Position numbers and translations under genes: made by a program. This document shows, one piece after another, positions 55,004 through 64,000 of a DNA stretch of 64,000 nt. Within the stretch, counting starts at the first letter, position 1; the number at the start of each line of letters is the position of its first letter. The DNA is from Pezicula radicicola (taxonomy: Eukaryota; Ascomycota; Leotiomycetes; Helotiales; Dermateaceae): the NCBI GenBank assembly GCA_003008705.1, contig PDUO01000104.1, forward strand, positions 26,116 through 90,115, written 5' to 3'. Under the pieces are notes generated by a model. That model did not search any database. It had not been told where the DNA came from and saw only the letters and a list, made by a program, of their open reading frames with translations.

Positions 55004-57239
55004 AGGAGAAACTATCTACATTCTACGATCTAGACAAGGAAGATATCAAGCTAGAGCTTGGTGTCTCATTCTCTCCCAAGCTCGAAGCAGTCAGAGGCGG
55101 CTCGGGAACGGGCTTGCATAGGAATAAGATAGTTTGCTATTTGCGAACGACGTACTTCTGTGTGCCGCTTAACCCCAAGTTTAAGCAGATGCGAAGTCTT
55201 GTAATTGAGCGCCTCTTTAACATCCGCAACTCATTGGACATCCAGGGTCGCCCTGTCCACATATGCGCTTATTGAGCCTTCGATCAACCTAGGCGCTTTG
55301 ATGGCCCTGAGCAGTCAAGGCCTTAATATATCCGATACCTTAGGTGTTGTCCTCGGCGACCAAGACACGCACCTGCCGCGTCAAAGGTTTGAGTTCCTAT
55401 TACGCCAGGCAATGGATCTGTGTAACGAGCTCCGTGGCCTTGGTGAGCGTCTGCTTTCTGCCGTTGAAGGCGAAACATTCGCCGCCTTGCGAGCACGACA
55501 TGCAACGGCTATTCAAAGGAAGACGCTTGATATCAAGCAGACCAACCTCTTGGCAGCCGAACAGACGATTGATTCGCTGTTAATAAATCGCGACTCTTAA
55601 ATGTCGCAACTTGCATTCTACCTCGCCCTTGTTGGCGAGCCTCCATCACTGATCTCGTCATCAAAGGATCCCTGGAATGACCTCCGTCAGGACATCGACA
55701 CACCCACTAAAGATGATCTACGCATGTCCTCATTTGAGAAGATGGAAATGGACATAACAGAGGCTGCTGGGGTCTTAAGCTTCATTGCCGCCGGTATCGA
55801 TGAATTGGTTGCTCCTCTATTCGCTGTTCCCGAGTTCGAGGCGAATGCAGCTCCTGTAGGTGTTGCTGCCAGTATTGCCGCCGGAGGCTCAAACCTTGGT
55901 GCTGCAGTCTCAGCAGGATCAACGTATCTGAAAATTATGGCTATGATAGCAGGGGATGAAGCAGGTCGAGCTTCGCGCAAGGCACAGCTCACTAGACAAC
56001 TTCAGGAGTGTTGACTACAAGCGAATATGCGTGGCCGAGAGATCAAGGCTATCGACAAGCAAATCGAGATCCAAAGGGTCAAGGTGCAGGCAGTACAAAG
56101 AGAAATCGAACTCCGGCAGTCGGAGATCCAAGAAGCAGTCCAGATTGAAGGCTGGTATCGCATCAAATATTCCAACGAGCAACTCTATGGTTGGATGGAG
56201 AAGAACATTCAAAATCTCTATTACCAGGCTTACACCATGACAATCAGCGCGGCACGCAAGGCCGAGAGCCTCTCTCTTTCGAGCAGGGTCAGAAGATCAT
56301 GCTACTTCGCCAGGGAGGCTACTGGGATGCATCGCATGATGGGCTACTCAGTGCAGACCACCTCTATCTGGATCTGAAAAGGCTTGAATCAACATATCAA
56401 GATTCTCACGATGACTTTGATATCACCAAGACAGTGTCCCTAAGGCAACTAGATCCCTTGGCGCTCCTCAAGCTCCGTCTCAAGGGCACTACAACCCTTC
56501 TTATTTAGCGAAAATATGTTTGACAGTGACTTCCCAGGTCATTACATGAGACGAGTCAAGTCCGTCGCCGCGTCAATTCCTGTAGTCGTGGGTCTGTACA
56601 GCAACATCAACGCAACGTTGCAGCTTACCGGACATCGATACCGCATCTCCTTAACAGTGTCTAGGTCCGCAGACTACGCCGCTCAGAACAGAGACTTATT
56701 TCGCAGCGACTACATTCCTATCTCAGCAGTTGCGATCAGCTCTAGAACAAATGACTATAGTGCCTTTAAGCTTGTATTCACCGGTCCGTTGCAAGTGAGA
56801 CGACGCGCAAGGCAGCCTAGGCAATCAACAACGAAGGCCGTAATGAAGGCTTCTAGGCTATGTGGGACCTGAAGAATAACTTCGTTAACGAGTAACACGA
56901 ATTCAAGTCTAAGTTTCTGTCTGCAAAAGCAAGTAGTATTCCGGCGGCATCGGTAAACACGGCGACAATAGTAAGTATAAGATTAGGTAGCCTCAAAGAC
57001 CCTCTGCCTTTCTGCTTGCGACAATAGGCTAAGCTCTAGGTTCACAACATGCTTTAGGTGTTGTGTAGCGCGTCCCTACTCACTGAGTTCAAAATGGTAG
57101 GAGTACACGAACCTAGCCCGGAGGATGTTAAGATTGGGCCTTTTAGGAAGTAGTATACTATAAAAACTTAGAAGAGCCTAAACGAAATTAGAAACTAAGA
57201 GCGAATACAAATTAGAAGGACCCTAAGCGAAAGCTAATA

Positions 57240-57545
57240 ACTAATAGTAAATTTATATAAACTACTTTATTTATTCTACTTAAATCTAATAGTCTTTTCT
57301 ATTAAACTATAAACTAGGTTATTAGTAGTATTTATTCCTTCTAGTTAGTTTATTTTATAATATATACTATATCTAATAGAGAAGTATATATATAATATAT
57401 AAATAAAGGTTATATAATTACTTTAGTTAAAGTTATATATAAAAGTAATACTTTATATTTTAAGCTACTAGAGACTACTTACTAAAGGTTACTATAACTA
57501 TAGAGTATTATAGTATATAATTATTTATTATAGTATACCTAGGTA
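57240..57545 (+). repeat. repeat unit R, copy 0 (3' part only)
   Basis: ATAAACTACTTTATTTATTC through CTATTAAACTATAAACTAGG and TAGAGACTACTTACTAAAGG matches the second half of unit R, ending in AGAGTATTATAGTATATAAT. The first half is absent. Confidence 0.5.
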
Positions 57546-57726
57546 ACTAGGATATAAGACTAGATAACCTTTATCTAACCTAAGTAATTAAAATATAAAA
57601 ATATAATATATAATATAAATTACTCTAAACTAGTTTAAATCTAGATTAACTTTAGTTTAAGTACTTATAGTATAGTATCTAAGTAGTATATATATAAAGG
57701 ATAAACTATTATAATATATATCAGGA

Positions 57727-58345
57727 TATAGACTATAAGTATAGGGTGAAATAGGGTAGGTAGGTAGGAAGGATAGGTATAGCCTAAAGTATACTATAAA
57801 TATAGAGTAGGAGGAGTATTAAATAGAGTTACTAGATAGATAAGTAAGAGGTAATAATATATAGAACTAAAGACTTAAATTCGAAGATATCTATCTACTA
57901 AGAAAGAGAGGTTATCTATATATAAAAGGCTAGTTGTAAAGACTACTATATTTAGTATAGACTAGTTTATATAAATTACTAAGTTAGGAAAGTTTTACTT
58001 TACTTATAAAATACTAATAAAATAAAATAATATAAAATAATATAAAATATATATTATAAGTATATAGTTATATAGACTACCCTAATAAGTAGTTTATATA
58101 AATTACCTTATTTAGTCTACTTAATTAGACCTTACTATTCCTACTTAAACAAGTAGTCTTTCCTTATGAACTAAAAACTAGTTTATAACTAGAAAACTAC
58201 TAGTTTAGTTTTCTCCTTCCCTATCTATTTGATTTAGCTAGTTTAGTGTCTTATATATACTATTCCTAATAAGGAAGTATATAATACAGAAACTAAGGTT
58301 ATATAACTAATATAGCCGGAGCTATATACAAAAGTAGTAAATATT
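57727..58345 (+). repeat. repeat unit R, copy 1 (left arm of inverted pair)
   Basis: Starts near AGACTATAAGTATAGGGTGA and contains GGGTAGGTAGGTAGGAAGGA, GAGTAGGAGGAGTATTAAAT, AAGAAAGAGAGGTTATCTAT and the distinctive non-RIPed word ATATAGCCGGAGCTATATAC near its inner end. It is the best preserved forward copy and may be a solo LTR or foldback arm. Boundaries are approximate. Confidence 0.75.
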
Positions 58346-59028
58346 ATTACAGGGCTTTAGTGACCACTAAAGATTACTATAGCTACAGGGTATTTATAGT
58401 ACGTAATTATATTATATAATACAACAATATATTCTTATCTAATTAACTAAGTTACTTATTAAAGAATATTCTATAGAATAATAGTATCTTAACATTAATA
58501 AGCTAATTATAAGACTTATTAGTTTTTAATTTATAAACCTCTTATAACCTATCTAATTAAAAGAAACTAATCTAAACTAATATATATAATATATAGACTA
58601 ATTAATACTAATAAGAATTAATAAAAATAAAACTTTTATCTTATTTTTAAATTATATAACTAAACTCGCTTAGCTTATAGCTCTATAAACAACAACGCTA
58701 AAAAAGATCTAATAGAAGATTTAGATATTTTACTAAAAACTACCCCCAGGGGACTATTATAATTATAGGATTAGTACCTTATAGATAAAAGTCTCTAGGT
58801 AAATAATTAATCCTTATTAAACCTTAAACCGATCGGAGTATCTAAAGGTTTTATAGACGCTACATAGAGAGTGGAACTAGCTCCAATTAGATCGGAGCTA
58901 GGCTTGAAACAGCTTAGATCGGATCGAAGCCTATACTAAACTAGGTTAGAGCGGGCTTAGAGCCGCTTGGAGCCTCGTTTAAGCCTGGTTTAAGCCTGGT
59001 TCAAGCACCCTACCTATAGGTAGTACAG
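58346..59028. other. spacer between the inverted arms, partly spared from AT drift
   Basis: The interval holds the least AT-biased DNA of the island: ACTACCCCCAGGGGACTATT near 58740 and at 58830-59015 repeated GATCGGA words, GCTTAGAGCCGCTTGGAGCC and three near-direct copies of GTTTAAGCCTG. No open frame. It looks like lower-copy sequence trapped between repeats. Confidence 0.6.
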
Positions 59029-59650
59029 TATATTTACTACTTTCGTATATAACTCCGGCTATATTAGTTATATAACCTTAGTTTCTGTATTATATATTTC
59101 CTTATTTAGAATAGTATATATAAGATACTAAACTAGCTAAATTAAATAGATAGGGAAGGAGAAAACTAAACTAGTAGTTTTCTAGTTATAAACTAGTTTA
59201 TAGTTTAGAAGGAAGGACTACTTATTTAAGTAGGAATAGTGATGTCTAATTAAGTAGACTAAATAAGGTAATTCGTATAAACTACTTATTAGGGTAGTTT
59301 ATATATCTATATACTTATAATATATATTTTATTTTATTTTATATTATTTTATTTTATTTTACTAGTGTTTTATAAGTAAAGTAAAGCCTTCCTAACTTAA
59401 TAGTTTATATAAATTAGTCTATACTAAATATAGTAGTCTTTATAACTAGCCTTTTATATATAAATAGCCTCTCTTTCTTAGTAGATAGATATCTTTAAAT
59501 TTAAGTCTTTAGTTATATATATTATTATTTCCTACTTACCTATCTTAAACTCTATTTAATACTCCTCCTACCCTATATTTATAGTATACTTTAGGCTATA
59601 CCTACCTTACTTACCTACCTACCCTATTTTACCTTATACTTATAGTATAT
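59029..59650 (-). repeat. repeat unit R, copy 2 (right arm of inverted pair)
   Basis: Reverse-complement of copy 1 across its length: inner end GTATATAACTCCGGCTATAT, then AAGGAGAAAACTAAACTAGT, ATAGCCTCTCTTTCTTAGTA, TACTCCTCCTACCCTATATT, outer end near ACCTACCTACCCTATTTTAC. Differences are mostly transitions. The spacer to copy 1 is about 680 bp. Confidence 0.75.
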
Positions 59651-61764
59651 AACCTAATAGGTTATAAGCCTAGAGTATTATTAATTAGTATTTTAGAGGT
59701 AATAACTATATATCTATATAGAGGTTATATTAGTCTCTATAAGTATTCCCTATCCCCTATTCCTACTACTTAGAGAGTATAAAAGCCCTTTAGCCTAAGT
59801 CCCTATAATTAGACTTTACTAAGTATAAAGGTAGTAGTATTTAGTCTATTTATATAGCTATCTACTAGTATACTATTTTTATATAATATATAGACTTTAG
59901 TAGTTATAACTATATAATTATATTATCTATAATAGGTATTATAGTCTTATTTATATATAAAGGTATCTATCCTTAAGTTTTAGTATATAAGTATAGTCTT
60001 ATTCTTAACTAAGGAATATACTATTATAAAGAAGTATATTTACTTTATAACTCTCTATTAAGTCTATATTATAGTAATTTCTAAATATATAAGTTCTATA
60101 AGAAGTTATCTTTAGAGAGAGTAGACTTATATTATTATATACTATCTTATTAGTTATATAACTATATATAAGTAGTATACTTAATTAGATATTTACTATA
60201 AGAAAAGCTAAATTAGTACTTTATTGAACTTATTAGTAAGAAGTATAAATTTTTTTTTTTAAACTAGTAGGTTACTTAAGTAAAATCTTTAGTAGTCTAT
60301 AGATACTAGTATTAGATTAGACTATAGTTATAAATCCTCTTATAGAGGTTCTTTATTTTATTAAAGATTAAAGGAATATAAATTACTAAGTCTTATATAA
60401 GACTAGTATTTAAATCCTCTTATTCTTAATATATATATAAGAGATTATTCTTATAAAATAAAAATCCTATTATAAATAGGTTATTTCTATTATAGAGAAT
60501 TAAGAATAAATATTTATATAATATAATATAATTTAAGACTTTACGGTTCTAGTTTTATATATAAAAATCTTTAATAATAAATTAAATATTTTATAAATAT
60601 TATAAAATATTCTTAACTTATAGTTAAAGCTTTTATTAACTCTATTATACTTTTACTCGTTTATATATATCTTAACTATAGTAATAATCTCTCTAGTATA
60701 TATCTATAAGTTCTAAAGTTCTAGAGTACTATAGTAGACTATTAGAAAGTTTAAAAGGTTCTTAGTATCTTAGTTATTTATAAGAGAGTTACTTAGAGAT
60801 AAAGGTACTAGTACTTATTTATACTAAAGTCTAGATCTAATAGATAACTACTAGATATTTAGATCTATTAGATTATCTAGATAGTTTTAATTTAAAAGAC
60901 TTATATAAGTAGTTATTATTAATATAACTTTATAGTTCTTTAGTTCTTAGTATTATTTCCTTATATATTAATATAAGTTCCTTATTAGTTTATTTATATT
61001 ATTATTCTTTTATTAATATTATAATTATTAGAATTACTAGAGTAAGTATACTTATAAGAGAATAGGAAGAATTAAATAATATTATAATAACTTAATTAAT
61101 AGATTAATAATAATATAGAATATAAATAAATACTATAATATAAATAGTCCTTAGTTACTTAGTTTACTTATAGAACCTTAATAGTATACTATATTCCTAG
61201 TAATAATAAGTATATCTACTAGTAAAATATTATTATTATTCTATAGAATAAAAACTTTATTTATATATAGTTATTTATAAAGAGTTAAAAGTAATTTAAT
61301 TTTAAGACTAATAAATATCTCTTTTATCTAGTGTTTAAAATCTTCTTAGAAGATTTCCTAGAGGTTAATATTAATATTAATATTTATTTTATAAATATAG
61401 GCCTTTATAAGGGTATATTCTAATATATTCTTTAATTTAATCTTTTTAATCTTAATTCTATCTCTCTAATATACTATCTTATTATTCTATTCTTCTATTA
61501 TATATATATTTATATAGTATTTAGAGTATATTTATAAAGGGTTTAGAGTCTTTATAGTATACTTAATAGATTAGTTATATAAAGTAATTAATTTAATTTA
61601 ATACTTTAGTTTTTAAATATTTATTAATATATATATATATATATCTACTAATTAGTATTAATATAAGCTAATATAAAATCTAATCTAATAGTAATAGATA
61701 AACTAAGATAATTACTTAGTATATTATATTATAGTAAGATTAGTTTAATTCTTTTAGTATTAGA

Positions 61765-62260
61765 TAATATATAAAACTAAAGATTTAAATTTAAAGTTAT
61801 TTATATATAAAAGACTAGTTATGAAGACTATTATATTTAGTATAAATTAAGTTATATAAACTACTAAGTTAGGAAAGTTTTATTTTATTATAAAATACTA
61901 GTAAAATAAAATAGTATATAAAATACTAGTAAGATAAAGTATTATATAAAATACTATATATATTATTTATATAGATTATCTTATTTAGTTTATTTAAATT
62001 AGATCTTACTATTTTTACTTAAACTAGTAATCTTTCCTATTAAACTATAAACTAGTTTAATTATCTCCTTCCTTATCTATATAATTTAGTTAATTTAACT
62101 TATAGTATAAGGTATACCTAATAGGGTAATATATAATATATAAACTAAGGTAATATAATTACTATAACTAAAGTTATTTATAAATATAATACTTTAGTTA
62201 TAGAGGACTAGAGACTACTAAAGGTTACTATAACTATAGAGTACTTATAGTATATAATTT
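61765..62260 (+). repeat. repeat unit R, copy 3 (partial, more mutated)
   Basis: Same order of words as copy 1 from AACTAAAGATTTAAATTTAA through CTAAGTTAGGAAAGTTTTA and ATCTCCTTCCTTATCTATAT to GAGGACTAGAGACTACTAAA, but with nearly all G and C lost. The outer part is missing or unrecognisable. Confidence 0.65.
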
Positions 62261-62564
62261 ACTATAGTATAAAATTATACTATATTATAATATTACTTAT
62301 AATATTACTTATTTACTTAGTATTTTATATTTCTAATAGATATATTATATAAATACTTAGAGTATATAAATAGTTTTAATTTAAATCTATATAAGAATAA
62401 GTAATTAACTAATAATAATCCTTACTACTATAGAAAATTTAAAGAGATAGTTAATAGAGAGTCTTTAAAGACCTCTAAGGATAAACTTACTTTTATTAAT
62501 ATAAATATATTAAACTCTATTAAAATTAAAGGCTTAGAAGAGGAAAAGTATATAGAAACTATTA

Positions 62565-63262
62565 GATTATAGACTATAAGTATAGAGTAAAATAGATTAA
62601 GTAAATAAAATAGATATAGTTTATTATATACTATAGTATAAAGTAAAGGAAGTATTAAATAAAGTAATAAGTAAAATAGAGATAATAATATATATATAAA
62701 ACTAAAAACTTAAATTTAAAGTTATCTATCTACTAAGAAAGAGAGGTTATTTATATATAAAAAGCTAGTTATAAAGACTATTATATTTAGTATAGTCTAA
62801 GTTATATAAACTACTAAGTTAGAAAAGTTTTACTTTATTTATAAAATACTANAAATACTATATAAAATAAAATACTATATAAAATAAAATACTATATAAA
62901 ATAAAATACTATATAAAATAAAATACTATATATATTATAAGTATATAATTATATAAATTACTTTATTTAGTTTATTTAATTAAATCTTATTATTCCTACT
63001 TAATCTTTTTAAACTAGAAACTAGTTTATAATTAAAAAACTATTAGTTTAGTTTTCTCTTTCTTTATTTAATTAATTTAATTAATTTAGCTTCTAATATA
63101 TACTATTTCTAATAAGGAAATATATAATATAAAAACTAAGGTTATATAACTAATATAACTAAAGTTATATATAAAAGTAATAATTATAATTATAAGGGTT
63201 TAATAATTACTAAAGACTATTATAACTATAGAGTATTTATAGTATATAATTATATTATAATA
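62565..63262 (+). repeat. repeat unit R, copy 4
   Basis: Begins TATAGACTATAAGTATAGAG and follows copy 1 through CTAAGAAAGAGAGGTTATTT, AGTTAGAAAAGTTTTACTTT, then ATAAGGAAATATATAATATA and the region matching the CCGGAG word, which here reads AACTAAAGTTATATATAAAA. A 17-bp minisatellite lies inside it. Confidence 0.65.
62856..62932 (+). repeat. 17-bp tandem minisatellite, about 4 units
   Basis: The unit TACTATATAAAATAAAA repeats four times without change inside repeat copy 4. Copies 1 and 3 have related but irregular AAAATA arrays at the same place. An ambiguous base n stands just before it at 62852. Confidence 0.85.
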
Positions 63263-64000
63263 TATAATAGATCTTTATATTCTTAATTAAAACTTTAAAT
63301 TAAAAAAGTTTAATTACTCTTATTATTATTATATTAAAGTACTTTAAGATTAAATAATAAAAACTAAATATTATATTTATATAATATAAAGTAAAAATAT
63401 ATATTTTTTATAAAGTTATAAAATAATTTAAGAATATAAGTATACTACTTATAGACTAGTCCTTTTATTTATTTAATTTAAATCTAATTAAATATATTTA
63501 GTTTTATATCTTAAGAAATAAGTTCTATACTTAGATACTCTCTTATAAGTACTTAGACTAGAGTTAAACTAGTATTAAACTAGACTTAAGCTAGTTTAAA
63601 GGATACTAGTAGGTTTAAGTACTTTAGACTAGTTTAAAGTAGTTTAAGTAATTTAGAACTATTTTAACTATTAAAGTCCTCTATAGCTAGCTATAAGACC
63701 TTATAGATTCTAACTTTAATTATTAATATCTTAAAAACTATTAAACTAACTTAGATAATTTCTTAGTATTATATAATCTTTATATATAATATAAGTATAT
63801 ATAAGTTTTAGTTTAACTTTATAATTAATATAAAGCTTATAATATTTTTTAAACCTAAGAATTAAATATAGTTTATAAGATCTATTAATTAATATAATAT
63901 ATAAGAAGTTTATAAATATATTTAAATAATTCTTATAATTATAAAACTATTATACTATAAAGTATTATATTCTTATTAATTTATATATATACTATTATTA

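Larger units (their letters stand above)
49600..56960 (+). pseudogene. Tc-toxin-A-like (TcA/TcdA family) pseudogene, heavily fragmented
   Basis: In bacteria TcA proteins form the pentameric pore-forming and receptor-binding subunit of insecticidal Tc complexes. Plus-strand pieces occur in the colinear order of that family. The helical N-terminal shell is at about 50430-51360 and 51590-52090 (including a segment on a rank of Asp/Leu-rich helices and a conserved PYISLVNE box). The central neuraminidase-like region is broken up over 52520-54400; one 290-codon stretch is at 54403-55275. The C-terminal TcB-binding and pore region is the best conserved: 55205-55600, 55601-56014, 56027-56377, 56191-56508 and 56516-56872, with the coiled-coil Gln/Glu/Lys-rich stretch at 56030-56150. 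Including 49600-49740 and 50040-50280, at least ten stops or frameshifts separate the parts, so no functional product is possible. Insertions include a small inverted-repeat element at 49769-50011 and an AT-rich patch near 52690-52862. No TcB or TcC partner gene is seen. Horizontal origin from bacteria is inference. Confidence 0.8.
57130..64000. repeat. AT-saturated RIP-like island
   Basis: Nearly 7 kb composed overwhelmingly of A and T, dominated by TATA, TTAA and CTA words with very few CpG, CpA or TpG. No open frame of coding quality exists. The content is repeat-derived: copies of one ~600-bp unit recur (described separately). The sharp left boundary follows the end of the Tc-A-like relic at about 56960-57150. 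TpA gain with CpA/TpG loss is the signature of RIP in ascomycetes. An index was not computed. Confidence 0.85.

Noticed and set aside
62852..62852. Ambiguous base n
   Set aside because: A single undetermined base within a minisatellite, most likely a sequencing uncertainty, not biology.
57130..64000. Centromere or telomere
   Set aside because: No telomeric hexamer arrays. The block is only partly in view and made of a dispersed repeat, so AT-richness alone does not identify a centromere.

Overview
The window reads as a repeat-rich, gene-poor accessory or subtelomere-like segment of a filamentous ascomycete (Pezizomycotina). Grounds: short spliceosomal introns (49-105 bp) with GTRNGT donors and CTRAC-type branch points; fungal-specific families (HET domain, Zn2Cys6 regulator, NACHT NTPase, ankyrin proteins, a RecQ-like helicase of subtelomeric type); Ty3/gypsy debris; and an AT-saturated terminal block of about 7 kb rich in TA dinucleotides, as expected from repeat-induced point mutation (RIP). 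No class or species can be assigned from the sequence alone.

Almost every recognisable gene is broken. Region by region: 1-3.5 kb, minus-strand Ty3/gypsy retrotransposon remnant; 5.1-5.9 kb, ankyrin pseudogene with a small TA-flanked inverted-repeat element; 5.9-10 kb, low-complexity and minisatellite DNA with coding scraps; 10.4-12.9 kb, Zn2Cys6 transcription-factor pseudogene; 13.6-14.6 kb, four-exon SDR oxidoreductase with two stops in exon 1; 14.75-15.8 kb, cyclase-family pseudogene; 16.4-17.6 kb, unrecognised degraded gene; 17.6-20.0 kb, HET-domain gene with an unusual N-terminal extension and two look-alike introns; 20-23 kb, unrecognised ORFs and an APH-type kinase-like pseudogene; 23.8-30.6 kb, relics of an SCH9-like AGC kinase, a CaM kinase, a CDK1-type kinase, an extradiol-dioxygenase-like VOC protein and another Ser/Thr kinase; 30.6-32.6 kb, unrecognised Cys/His-bearing protein; 34.4-37.1 kb, trypsin-like protein, antisense ankyrin fragment and Ser-rich secreted-type protein; 37.2-41.1 kb, RecQ-like helicase and NACHT NTPase; 42.2-43.0 kb, RCC1; 43.1-43.8 kb, AsaB-like oxygenase; 45.1-48.1 kb, kinase plus Ser esterase; 49.6-57.0 kb, a heavily broken gene resembling the A subunit of bacterial Tc toxin complexes, carrying a small inverted-repeat element; 57.1-64 kb, AT-rich RIP-like island with four to five copies of a ~600-bp repeat, two of them facing each other.

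The genes do not form a recognisable pathway. The unifying theme is mutational: many in-frame stops sit where family alignments expect Trp, Gln or Arg, i.e. TGG to TAG/TGA, CAG to TAG or CGA to TGA transitions, while introns are retained. That points to DNA-level duplication followed by mild RIP or drift, not retroposition. The most unusual contents are the Tc-toxin-A-like relic, the cluster of kinase pseudogenes of normally conserved type, the two near-identical consecutive introns, and the paired inverted repeats. All family calls rest on reading motifs by eye; no database search was run.
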